Source: Lachnospiraceae bacterium (lineage in GTDB: Bacteria; Bacillota_A; Clostridia; Lachnospirales; Lachnospiraceae). Taken from it: DNA of 64,000 nucleotides. Numbering within the stretch: the first letter of the stretch is position 1; the number at the start of each line of letters is the position of its first letter. Shown here piece by piece: positions 42,557 to 51,157 of this stretch. The position numbers and the translations under genes are program-made. The notes under the pieces are model-generated. The model saw only the letters and a program-made list of their open reading frames with translations. It made no database searches and was not told the origin of the DNA. The DNA lies in contig JAGAIR010000005.1 in NCBI GenBank assembly GCA_017626435.1, positions 17,985-81,984 on the forward strand, in the 5' to 3' direction.

Positions 42557-44380
42557 TTACTCCTGTGGGTTCGAAGCTTCGTCTTCTGTCTCTTCTTCCT
42601 GTACACTGATTTCGATCCCAAGCTCCTCCAGCTGCTTCTCATCCACGGTTCCTGGTGCCTCTGTCATCAGACAGGAAGCGTCCTTTACCTTCGGGAAGGC
42701 AATGACATCACGGATACTGTCCTCCTTCGCCATCAGCATCACCAGACGGTCCAGACCGTAAGCCAGTCCAGCATGAGGTGGAACACCATATTTAAATGCA
42801 TTGATCAGGAAACCAAACTGCTCATAAGCAGCCTCCTTTGTAAATCCCAGTGCCTCAAACATTCTCTCCTGGATGTCATCCTGATGGATTCGGATAGAAC
42901 CGCCACCAAGTTCTGTACCATTCAACACGATATCATACGCTCTGGCACGAACTTTTCCAGGATCTGTTTCAAGCAATGGCAAATCCTCCTCCATCGGCAT
43001 CGTAAACGGATGATGCATTGCCACATATCTGCCTTCTTCCTCCGAATATTCAAACTGCGGAAATTCTGTCACCCAGAGGAAACGGTACTCATTCTTGTCC
43101 AGAAGCTCCAGCTGTCTTGCCAGCTCCAGACGCAGATTTCCCAGTACATCATATACAATTTTATTCTTATCTGCTGCAAAGAGAAGTAAATCTCCCGGCT
43201 CACCCTCCATCGCCTTCACTAAAGCATCCAGTTCTTCCTCTGTCATAAACTTGGCAAAAGAAGATTTATAGGTACCATCCTCATTGATGCAAAGATATGC
43301 CAGCCCCTTTGCCCCAAAGTCCTTTGCAAACTTCACCAGAGCATCAATTTTCTTACGAGGCATCGTTCCCTGTCCTTTTACATTGATGCCCCGGACAGAG
43401 CCGCCGGCTTCCAAAGCACCGGTGAATACACCAAATCCACATTCCTTTACGACATCAGATACCTCTTTCAATTCCATTCCAAAACGTAAATCCGGCTTGT
43501 CCGAACCAAATCGGTCCATTGCCTCCTGCCAGGTCATACGCTGGATCGGCAGCTGTACATCCACATCCAGAATCTCTTTAAACAGCTTCTGGAGCAAACG
43601 TTCATTGACATCCATGACATCCTCTTCATCTACAAACGAAAGCTCCATATCTATCTGTGTAAACTCTGGCTGTCTGTCAGCACGCAGATCCTCATCACGG
43701 AAACATTTTGCCAGCTGGAAATAACGGTCATAACCGGAACACATCAATAGCTGCTTAAACAGCTGAGGTGACTGAGGCAAAGCATAAAAGGAACCCGGAT
43801 GAACACGGCTTGGTACCAGATAATCCCTTGCTCCCTCTGGAGTACTCTTGTTAAGCATCGGTGTTTCAATTTCCAAAAATCCCTCTTCTGCCAGAAACTG
43901 CCTGGTCAGAGTTGCAACCTGGCTTCTCATGATCAGATTTCTCTGAAGATCAGGACGGCGCAAATCCAGATAACGGTATTTTAAACGCAGTTCCTCCTTT
44001 GTCTTACTGTCTTCTTCAATCGGAAACGGAGGAGTCTGTGACTCTGACAGAATACGGATATCTGTAGCACGAACCTCGATAGCACCCGTCTTAAGATTCT
44101 CATTCACAGCACCGGAACGCGCTGTCACCTTACCGGTTACTGCTATTACAAATTCACTGCGCAGCTTCATCGCTTTACTAAAGCCTTCTGTACCTATCTC
44201 AGCCTCTTCAAAGATCAACTGCAGAATGCCGGAACGATCTCTCAGGTCTACAAAGATAATACCACCCTTGTTACGGTTCTTCTGAACCCATCCCATCACG
44301 GTAACTTCCTGTCCTATGTTACTTTCTCCCAATTCGGCACACCGGCAGGTACGCTTCATGCCCTTCATTGATTCTGCCAT
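42557..44380 (-). CDS. aspS: Aspartyl-tRNA synthetase
   Basis: Charges tRNA-Asp. A 607-residue class II synthetase of bacterial type. It has an N-terminal OB-fold (GQEVTVMGWVQKNRNKGGII), motif 2 around FRDEDLRADRQPEFTQIDM, a GAD insertion domain, and motif 3 GLAYGLDRLVMLM near the C-terminus. The start at 44380 has GGAGG five bases upstream. It has its own promoter 62 bp before the start. The leader carries the GCGC stem-loop described separately. No T-box is seen. Confidence 0.96.
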   Translation of the reverse strand: MAESMKGMKRTCRCAELGESNIGQEVTVMGWVQKNRNKGGIIFVDLRDRSGILQLIFEEAEIGTEGFSKAMKLRSEFVIAVTGKVTARSGAVNENLKTGAIEVRATDIRILSESQTPPFPIEEDSKTKEELRLKYRYLDLRRPDLQRNLIMRSQVATLTRQFLAEEGFLEIETPMLNKSTPEGARDYLVPSRVHPGSFYALPQSPQLFKQLLMCSGYDRYFQLAKCFRDEDLRADRQPEFTQIDMELSFVDEEDVMDVNERLLQKLFKEILDVDVQLPIQRMTWQEAMDRFGSDKPDLRFGMELKEVSDVVKECGFGVFTGALEAGGSVRGINVKGQGTMPRKKIDALVKFAKDFGAKGLAYLCINEDGTYKSSFAKFMTEEELDALVKAMEGEPGDLLLFAADKNKIVYDVLGNLRLELARQLELLDKNEYRFLWVTEFPQFEYSEEEGRYVAMHHPFTMPMEEDLPLLETDPGKVRARAYDIVLNGTELGGGSIRIHQDDIQERMFEALGFTKEAAYEQFGFLINAFKYGVPPHAGLAYGLDRLVMLMAKEDSIRDVIAFPKVKDASCLMTEAPGTVDEKQLEELGIEISVQEEETEDEASNPQE

Positions 44381-44393
44381 TTTATCCTCCATT

Positions 44394-44415
44394 CCTGCGC
44401 GTAGTTTTGCGCATA
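44394..44415 (-). promoter_or_regulatory. GCGC stem-loop directly upstream of the aspS ribosome binding site
   Basis: TGCGC (44396-44400) and GCGCA (44409-44413) pair around an 8-nt loop. The downstream sequence reads GGAATGGAGG on the minus strand, as in the YhgE-like leader. Confidence 0.5.
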
Positions 44416-44441
44416 TTACTTTCCAAATTCATGTATCCAAA

Positions 44442-44470
44442 ATCATACAACGAAATCCCAATTCTTGCAA
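44442..44470 (-). promoter_or_regulatory. Promoter of aspS
   Basis: TTGCAA, 17-bp spacer, TATGAT on the minus strand. Confidence 0.6.
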
Positions 44471-44492
44471 GATTTCTTCCAAAACATTCTAA

Positions 44493-45173
44493 CTAATCAA
44501 TGGACTCCGCTTCTTTGATAAACATTCCCAGATGTTCTTTCTGCAGCGGTGTGATCACAGTGCGCAGCTGATCCAGCCCCTGAAACTGATCACTATGTAA
44601 AAGACGTTGAAATGCCAGAAATATTTTCATATCATAATCTGCCACTTCATCTATCATAATCTCCACTGCTGTCTGCTTATCAAAAGCTCTCCGGTAACTT
44701 CTGTCACTAGTCAGTGCTGAAAATACATCGCAGGTTCTGAGGATCCGTGCCATCCAGGGAATCTGCTCCCCTTTTAGATTATCCGGATAACCAGAGCCAT
44801 CATAATTTTCATGGTGGGAATACACCGCTTTTGCAATCTCCATCGGATAGTTTTCACGGCACAAAGCATGATAGCTGTGTGTCGGATGCATCCGGACATA
44901 TTTCATCCGCTCTATAGCCAATGTCTCCCGCCTGTCTGAGTACAGATATTTCACCAGACGAAGCTTTCCCAGATCATGGAGCAGACCAGCCACCGTAATA
45001 TTATGGCAAAACTCCTGAGTCTCTCCCAGTTCCTGTGCCAGAGCCACTGCCAGATTACTCACAGTAATTCCATGACACATCTCAATATATGCATTCTCTC
45101 TTAATTTGGGGCTGATCCTGTCACTTGCCATGATCAATCCCTCTAAATAATCTTCCTCCATTATTCTCTCCAT
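44493..45173 (-). CDS. HD-GYP domain phosphohydrolase
   Basis: A 226-residue protein that is nearly all HD-GYP domain: HDLGK, then YSHHENYDGSGYP, and DVFSALTSDRSYRRAF. The family hydrolyses cyclic di-GMP; here no receiver or sensor domain is attached. The GYP triad region reads GSGYP as expected, so activity is plausible. It starts 11 bp after the hemZ stop and is thus co-transcribed with it. An alternative start four codons in has a better-placed GGAG. Whether the substrate is c-di-GMP or another nucleotide cannot be decided here. Confidence 0.85.
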   Translation of the reverse strand: MERIMEEDYLEGLIMASDRISPKLRENAYIEMCHGITVSNLAVALAQELGETQEFCHNITVAGLLHDLGKLRLVKYLYSDRRETLAIERMKYVRMHPTHSYHALCRENYPMEIAKAVYSHHENYDGSGYPDNLKGEQIPWMARILRTCDVFSALTSDRSYRRAFDKQTAVEIMIDEVADYDMKIFLAFQRLLHSDQFQGLDQLRTVITPLQKEHLGMFIKEAESID

Positions 45174-45184
45174 TCCGCCGGTTC

Positions 45185-46732
45185 CTACGAATCACCTTTC
45201 AAAAAATGCTTTCTTACCAGCATTTCATCAATGCGTTCGATATAATCTGTCACACTCTTCACATTTTCAACCCGGCTGACCATATTTTTGACGGAGTCAT
45301 ACCTTTTTGTGGATGCACCGGCCCCCACTGCCAGAATCGTCTGTTTTTCCTCCATAATAAGAATATTGTACAAACATTCCTTTCCTTCTCTGGAGAAACC
45401 AATATTTTCCTGACCAGAACTTCCTGCATATCCGGCCGAATTTTTCTGCCGGTACATGTAATACGGCGAATATCCGTTTTCTCTGGCAAACTTCTCTCCA
45501 AGCGCAAGCATCTGCTCCATCCTCCATGCACGCTCTGATTCCAGAACTTCACCACAATCATCCATAATCTCACGCAGTCTGGATGCCCTCTTCACTACCA
45601 GCGAATGAATGGTCAGACTGTCTGGATTCAACTGTTTTACCTGACACAGAGTATCTTCAAAATCCTCCACGTTCTCTCCGGGAAGCCCAATGATCAAATC
45701 CATATTAATATTGGAAAAACCCACCTCCCGCGCCATCTGAAACACTTCTTTTGTCTGTGCTACGGTATGTTGACGTCCGATCAGCTTCAATGTTTTATCC
45801 TGCATAGTCTGGGGATTCACAGAAACCCGTTCTACTCCTGCCTCTTTCAACACCAGAAGCTTTTCTCTGGTAATGCTGTCTGGTCTGCCTGCCTCTACCG
45901 TAAACTCATATGCATCCTCCACCGGAAAATACTTTTTTACCCAGCAGATCAGGTCCTTCAGCTGCACTGGCGACAGTGTAGTAGGAGTCCCACCGCCGAT
46001 ATAGATACTGGACAGCTTCTTTCCCCGATAAAGCTCCCCGCAATAGGCAATCTCCTTTTTTAATGCCTCAAGATATGCCGGTATCAGATGTTCAAACCTC
46101 GCCAATGGATAAGAGGTAAAAGAACAGTACATACAGGTTGTAGGACAAAATGGAATACCGATATACAGACTATATCCGTTTTTATAATCTGTTTTCTGCA
46201 ATAAATCCGCCTCTTTGCGGGCAACCTCCATACAAAGCTCTGCTTTTTGTTCCGTACATTGATATTCCTGCAATAGTGCTTCCTTTATCTCTTTCCTGCT
46301 CTTTCCTTCCAAAAGCTGGCTCATCGGAATCTTTGCGGGGCGGACCCCTGTCATTGTACCCCAGACAGGGATACAAAGTGTCATCCCCTCTGGCAGCTTT
46401 GATCTTTCTATATCACTCAATAGCTGAAACAATAATTTTTTCAGCTGATTTTTATACTCTGTCCGGTAAGGATGTGCTGTCTTCCCCTCATGCTTATGGA
46501 AGTCCTGCTCTCCGCTTACCTGTCTGCTTTTTTCCGCCCTTTGACCGTTGAACTCATACCATACCAGAATCTCTGTCTGGGACATTCTGACTCCAACAAT
46601 TAATTTTTCCGTTCCTGCCGCTGTATCCGTCCCTTCTACTACAATACGGCTGGTATGTCCAGGAAAAAAGCTATTGACCAATGCCTGAATTTCATAATCA
46701 AAGTCCCGTTCAGACAACAAAATTTTTATCAT
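45185..46732 (-). CDS. hemZ: Oxygen-independent coproporphyrinogen III oxidase-like HemZ
   Basis: A radical-SAM protein of 515 residues. The first ~190 residues form a HemZ-type N-terminal region with MTGVRPAKIP. The radical-SAM domain follows with CPTTCMYC (about 196-203), IYIGGGTPTTL, and VNPQTMQDKTL. HemZ proteins were proposed as coproporphyrinogen dehydrogenases, but many clostridia that carry them lack the full heme pathway, so function is uncertain. The start at 46732 has ATGAGGA just upstream. Operon order is rel, MBL hydrolase, hemZ, HD-GYP protein. Confidence 0.88.
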   Translation of the reverse strand: MIKILLSERDFDYEIQALVNSFFPGHTSRIVVEGTDTAAGTEKLIVGVRMSQTEILVWYEFNGQRAEKSRQVSGEQDFHKHEGKTAHPYRTEYKNQLKKLLFQLLSDIERSKLPEGMTLCIPVWGTMTGVRPAKIPMSQLLEGKSRKEIKEALLQEYQCTEQKAELCMEVARKEADLLQKTDYKNGYSLYIGIPFCPTTCMYCSFTSYPLARFEHLIPAYLEALKKEIAYCGELYRGKKLSSIYIGGGTPTTLSPVQLKDLICWVKKYFPVEDAYEFTVEAGRPDSITREKLLVLKEAGVERVSVNPQTMQDKTLKLIGRQHTVAQTKEVFQMAREVGFSNINMDLIIGLPGENVEDFEDTLCQVKQLNPDSLTIHSLVVKRASRLREIMDDCGEVLESERAWRMEQMLALGEKFARENGYSPYYMYRQKNSAGYAGSSGQENIGFSREGKECLYNILIMEEKQTILAVGAGASTKRYDSVKNMVSRVENVKSVTDYIERIDEMLVRKHFLKGDS

Positions 46733-46777
46733 AACGTTCCTCATTCCCGCGCGGCATATGCCTTGCTTATTTTTTCT

Positions 46778-47413
46778 TTATTCTACCGCATAGGGATTAA
46801 ACATTTTTTCATTTTGAATGGATGTTGCCATGCCATGCCCCGGATACACCTTCACTGCCTCCGGCAGACAAAACAGCTTCTCCCTCACCGACTGGATCAG
46901 CTGGCGTCCACTGCCGGTAGGAAAATCGGTTCGCCCTACCGATTCCTGGAACAAGGTATCACCAGAAAATAGGATTCCTGCTTTCGGGAAATAATAACAC
47001 ATCCCTCCGCTGGTATGTCCCGGAGTCAGGATACACCGCATCGTCTGTCCCAAAATAGAGATTTCCTGACCATCCTGAAACCATTCATCTGCCTGAAGAC
47101 TGACCGGACTGCCAAACTGTGCCGATGCATTGAGCATACTATCTGCTAGAAGTTCCTGTTCTGCCTGAGAGGCATAAATTTTAGTCTTCAGCTCTTTTCT
47201 TATCTTCTCTGCTGCCGTAATATGGTCAAAATGTCCATGGGTCAGCAGAATCCCCACCGGCTTCAACTGATTCTTTTTTATATGGTCAATAATCTTCTCC
47301 GCCTCATATCCCGGATCAAACACCAGACATTCCCTGGTATCCTCATGATACAGAAAATAGCAGTTGGTCTGAATTGGACCAACTACTTTTAAATCACAGC
47401 ATAATCTATTCAT
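46778..47413 (-). CDS. MBL-fold metallo-hydrolase (glyoxalase II-like)
   Basis: A 211-residue cytoplasmic metallo-beta-lactamase-fold hydrolase with the metal motif THGHFDH, the histidine of TPGHTSGGM, the bridging aspartate in LFSGDTLF and the final histidine in YPGHG. The group includes hydroxyacylglutathione hydrolase-like and persulfide-type enzymes; the substrate is not known. It lies 42 bp after rel and 45 bp before hemZ, a common clostridial gene order. Confidence 0.9.
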   Translation of the reverse strand: MNRLCCDLKVVGPIQTNCYFLYHEDTRECLVFDPGYEAEKIIDHIKKNQLKPVGILLTHGHFDHITAAEKIRKELKTKIYASQAEQELLADSMLNASAQFGSPVSLQADEWFQDGQEISILGQTMRCILTPGHTSGGMCYYFPKAGILFSGDTLFQESVGRTDFPTGSGRQLIQSVREKLFCLPEAVKVYPGHGMATSIQNEKMFNPYAVE

Positions 47414-47455
47414 ACTGGCATAACTCCAATCTGTTTTTCTTAGAATAACCCCTCT

Positions 47456-49768
47456 TTAGGATCTGGTTCTCTGAATATCCTTTACACCCTCTACATTCCG
47501 CAGCTTTTTGGTCAATTCGTTCAGAGCCTCCACTCCCCGGATCGCAAAACCAACCGTAATGGTAGCAATCCCCTGTTTACTGGTACGGATATTCATGGAC
47601 TTCACATCAATCTTATTTTCCGTAAATACTTTTGTAATCTCCAACAGCAGTCCCATACGGTCATATGCATATATAATGATCTCGGTATCATAATATTCAT
47701 TCTCTGCCCCATCTGAGGTCACCTGCCATTCTGCTTCAATGATCCGCTGGCGGTCTGTCTCAGAAAGATTCATCATATTCACACAATCCGTCCGGTGAAT
47801 GGAAACACCTCGTCCTCTGGTGACAAATCCAATAATTTCATCTCCGGGAACCGGACTGCAGCACTTGGAAAATCTCACCGACACATCGTTGATGCCGGCA
47901 ACCACAATACCGCTCTTGGATTTGACAGCAGCCGGCTTTGCCTGTGCTGTACCGGAGGATGTCATACTTTTCCCCACTGCATCCAGAATATCCTGGTCTG
48001 TTGTATGCTTTGGATTCTTTTTGTCATAGGCATCCTGCAGCTTATTGACAACCTGACCTTCCTTCAGTCCTCCATGTCCCAGAGCAGCAAGAACCGATTC
48101 CCAGTCTCTGAAACCATACTTTTTCATACACGCCTCTGTATATTCTGGTTTCATCAAATCAGATAAAACAATAGCCTGTGCCTTGCAGTAGCTGCTAAGC
48201 AGTTCCTTTCCCCGGATAATATTCTCTTCCTTAAACTCAGAACGGAACCACTGGTTAATTTTATTCTTTGCCTGTGTACTCTTTACAATAGACAACCAGT
48301 CACGGCTGGGACCTCTGGAATTTTGAGAGGTCATGATCTCTACCCGATCTCCATTTTGAATCTTGTAATCAATCGGTACCAGATTTCCATTGACCCTTGC
48401 TCCTACCATCTTATTTCCCACTGCGCTGTGTACTGCATAGGCAAAGTCAATCGGTGTAGAACCTGCTGGAAGATTTTTTACATCCCCATCCTTGGTAAAG
48501 CAGTATACATGGTCAGAAAACAGGTCCAGATCACTTTTCAACAAACTTAAAAACTCTTTATTATCCGACATATCCCTCTGCCATTCCAGAATACGCCTCA
48601 ACCAGGCAAGCTTTTCCTCCTCATTGTCTGTAGATTTGCTTCCGTACTGGTTTTCCTTATATTTCCAGTGAGCCGCGATACCATATTCTGCGGTGCGGTG
48701 CATCTCATAAGTACGAATCTGTATTTCAAATGGCTGCCCCTGCGGTCCGATCAGTGTTGTATGCAGCGACTGGTACTTATTGGGCTTTGGCATCGCAATA
48801 TAATCTTTAAAATGCCCCGGAATCGGTTTATAAATCTCATGGATCACACCCAGGGCAGTATAACATTCTCTCTCTGTATCAACAATAATACGAACAGCAA
48901 ACAGATCATAAATCTGTTCCAGTTTTTTATTCTGGGTAACCATCTTTTTATACACACTGAAATAATGCTTGGCACGTCCATCAATGGTGGCCTTAATACC
49001 GGACGATTTAATGTGCCTGCTCACTTCCTCCACAATCTGTTTTATAAAAAGATCTCTCTGCACCTGTCCATGGGCGATCTTTGACACAAGGTCATGATAC
49101 ATTTCCGGCTCCAGATACCGGAATGCCAGATCATCCAACTCCACCTTGACCTTGGAAATACCAAGACGGTCTGCAATAGGCGCATAAATATCTAATGTTT
49201 CACGGGACTTTTCCTTCTGTTTCTCCGGTGTCTGGTACTGCATGGTACGCATATTGTGCAGACGGTCTGCCAGTTTGATCAGAATAACACGGATATCCTT
49301 TGCCATCGCCAAAAACATCTTCCGCAGATTCTCCGCCTGAACCTCTACCTTATCCGCCACATAATTCAACTGAGTCAATTTAGTAACACCGTCTACTAAA
49401 AGTGCCACCTCTTCCCCAAACTGCTCTGTAATCTCCTCACTGGTCATGACAGTATCCTCTACCACATCATGAAGCATTCCGGCTACAATGGTTTCCTTAT
49501 CCAGTTCCAGTTCTGCCAGAATAATACAGACACAGACCGGATGGATAATATATGGTTCTCCCGATTTTCGCAACTGTCCCTCATGGGCATCATAAGCAAT
49601 CTGATATGCTTTCTCAATCATGGAAATATCATCTGATGGATGATACTTCCGGATCATCGCTATTAACTTATCATATAATATGGCTGGTTCTGTAAAATCC
49701 TCTGGAATCATACTTGTTTCCAGCTCACCATTATCTATCTTGATACCCAGATTATTCGTCTTATCCAT
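47456..49768 (-). CDS. rel: Bifunctional (p)ppGpp synthetase/hydrolase Rel
   Basis: Stringent-response enzyme of 770 residues. An intact HD hydrolase domain (YIIHPVCVCIILAEL, then MLHDVVEDT) is followed by the synthetase domain (GVIHEIYKPIPGHFKDYIAM, YQSLHTTLIGP). The TGS domain (VYCFTKDGDVKNLPAGSTPI), a zinc-finger/helical part with FSKCCSPVPGD and a C-terminal ACT domain complete it. Both catalytic halves are present, so it is a bifunctional Rel rather than a RelA. The start at 49768 has GGAGG six bases upstream; the frame extends 15 codons further. A near-consensus promoter lies at 49849-49877. Confidence 0.95.
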   Translation of the reverse strand: MDKTNNLGIKIDNGELETSMIPEDFTEPAILYDKLIAMIRKYHPSDDISMIEKAYQIAYDAHEGQLRKSGEPYIIHPVCVCIILAELELDKETIVAGMLHDVVEDTVMTSEEITEQFGEEVALLVDGVTKLTQLNYVADKVEVQAENLRKMFLAMAKDIRVILIKLADRLHNMRTMQYQTPEKQKEKSRETLDIYAPIADRLGISKVKVELDDLAFRYLEPEMYHDLVSKIAHGQVQRDLFIKQIVEEVSRHIKSSGIKATIDGRAKHYFSVYKKMVTQNKKLEQIYDLFAVRIIVDTERECYTALGVIHEIYKPIPGHFKDYIAMPKPNKYQSLHTTLIGPQGQPFEIQIRTYEMHRTAEYGIAAHWKYKENQYGSKSTDNEEEKLAWLRRILEWQRDMSDNKEFLSLLKSDLDLFSDHVYCFTKDGDVKNLPAGSTPIDFAYAVHSAVGNKMVGARVNGNLVPIDYKIQNGDRVEIMTSQNSRGPSRDWLSIVKSTQAKNKINQWFRSEFKEENIIRGKELLSSYCKAQAIVLSDLMKPEYTEACMKKYGFRDWESVLAALGHGGLKEGQVVNKLQDAYDKKNPKHTTDQDILDAVGKSMTSSGTAQAKPAAVKSKSGIVVAGINDVSVRFSKCCSPVPGDEIIGFVTRGRGVSIHRTDCVNMMNLSETDRQRIIEAEWQVTSDGAENEYYDTEIIIYAYDRMGLLLEITKVFTENKIDVKSMNIRTSKQGIATITVGFAIRGVEALNELTKKLRNVEGVKDIQRTRS

Positions 49769-49848
49769 ATGCCGCCTCCATCCTGTGTATACCCGTCTAG
49801 TGTGCTGTATCATGAAAATTACAATATGTCTCTATGTAAATTATGCCT

Positions 49849-49877
49849 ATTATACGCCGATTTCCCTGCAAAGTCAA
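49849..49877 (-). promoter_or_regulatory. Promoter of rel
   Basis: TTGACT, 17-bp spacer, TATAAT on the minus strand, about 85 bp before the start codon. Confidence 0.75.
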
Positions 49878-49900
49878 AAAACGGGCGCTCATTGCCGGCA

Positions 49901-50869
49901 TCAGGAAACGGAGTAAGCCCATGCGGCTTTCATCTGTTCCACCAGAGTATCGATTTCCCACTCTTGCTGGCTTCTGGCGATACTGTTTGGGTCATTTACC
50001 GTTACCTTGCCCTCTTCCGTCAGACCAGTCAATACAATAAAATGTCCTGTTGTAGTAAAATCTCCCGGCTTCATACTGCAAATAATCGGATGTCCCTCCT
50101 GCAGCTGTTCTTCAATCTGGGCAGCACCAACCGTTACCGTCTCTGCCTGCAAGCCCTGCTTCTCTGCACCCGAAGACATCAGCGACCATGCTGAACCAGA
50201 TGCCGGTGTATAATAATTATTGTCAATACTGAAATCAGCCATCGCATCCGGAGTTTTAGTTTTATCCTGCAGCAGTCCGGAAACCACCATAGACAGACAG
50301 GTCGGTCCACATCCGTCAATGGCAATAATATCATTTCCATAATTGAGATAGCCCCATCTCTCATCCCACTGCTGCAAGCATGGGATTCCTGATTCCAGTT
50401 CTTTCTTGGTAATCTTTCCTGCAGGCTTGATATCTGATTTATGCTTTGGATATCCTATGACAAAATCCAGCGTCTCCTGATTGTTTATTGCCAGATTTAA
50501 CAGATTTTCCGGATATTCATATAAATTGAGCAAAATATCCTCTACCTCCGGATAATCCTCCCGCAAAGCTTCCAGTCCCTGGCTCAGTTCTTCATATCCC
50601 TCTGGTATAGCATAATCTAACGGTTCCAAAGTTGGCTCTGATATCGTTGCTGTCGTCGGACTTGGCTGTTTTGCCTTATCCTTATCTCCCGTCACTGCTT
50701 TCACACTCCACCGGATCAGACAGGTCAAAAGTGCAACGATCACAACCAGCACTACCACGGTAACCGCTCTGGCAATCATCACCTTTCTTCTTCTCTCTTC
50801 TCTTCGTTTCAACCGGTGAAGATACCTTCTGTACTCAAGTTCCTCTTCCTGTGTTCTTCTCTCGCTCAC
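49901..50869 (-). CDS. Membrane-anchored C39-like peptidase
   Basis: A 322-residue protein. A very basic N-terminal segment (RRYLHRLKRREERRRKV) precedes one membrane helix (about 33-53). A linker follows, then a C39-type papain-fold domain with QQWDERWGYLNYG, the probable catalytic cysteine in DGCGPTCLSM (Cys187), the histidine in TTGHFIVLTG and VNDPNS. It likely faces outward and cleaves peptides or peptidoglycan-linked substrates. The start is GTG with AAGGAGA 11 bases upstream. It follows the small acidic gene by 15 bp and shares its promoter. Confidence 0.85.
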   Translation of the reverse strand: MSERRTQEEELEYRRYLHRLKRREERRRKVMIARAVTVVVLVVIVALLTCLIRWSVKAVTGDKDKAKQPSPTTATISEPTLEPLDYAIPEGYEELSQGLEALREDYPEVEDILLNLYEYPENLLNLAINNQETLDFVIGYPKHKSDIKPAGKITKKELESGIPCLQQWDERWGYLNYGNDIIAIDGCGPTCLSMVVSGLLQDKTKTPDAMADFSIDNNYYTPASGSAWSLMSSGAEKQGLQAETVTVGAAQIEEQLQEGHPIICSMKPGDFTTTGHFIVLTGLTEEGKVTVNDPNSIARSQQEWEIDTLVEQMKAAWAYSVS

Positions 50870-50884
50870 GTAATCTCATTCTCC

Positions 50885-51061
50885 TTATAATTCACAATCA
50901 ATATCCATCAAACGATGCATCAGTTCATCAAATTCCTCAGGGCTGATTCTTTCATCCTCATAATCATCTGTGATGATTTCTTCCCATTCATCCCAGACAT
51001 AACTGGATTTTCCCTGTTCCAGTCTATCCAGCTCCTTCTCCAGTTCTTCTGCCCGTGTCAT
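50885..51061 (-). CDS. Small acidic protein (58 aa)
   Basis: A short gene of 58 residues beginning MTRAEELEKELDRLEQGKSS, with a helical, strongly acidic body (VWDEWEEIITDDYEDERI) and C-terminus DIDCEL. AAGTGAGGTG lies six bases before the ATG and a good promoter (51084-51113) lies just upstream. It ends 15 bp before the C39-like peptidase gene, so they form an operon. No family recognised. Possible partner or regulator of the peptidase. Confidence 0.7.
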   Translation of the reverse strand: MTRAEELEKELDRLEQGKSSYVWDEWEEIITDDYEDERISPEEFDELMHRLMDIDCEL

Positions 51062-51083
51062 ACGGCCACCTCACTTCCATCAA

Positions 51084-51113
51084 ATAATAAAACATTCTTT
51101 TTTTATCTGTCAA
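51084..51113 (-). promoter_or_regulatory. Promoter of the small acidic protein-C39 operon
   Basis: TTGACA, 18-bp spacer, TATTAT on the minus strand. Confidence 0.65.
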
Positions 51114-51157
51114 CTACAATACCAAAAATGCCTCCTCAAATCCGTATTTTTTTCCAT

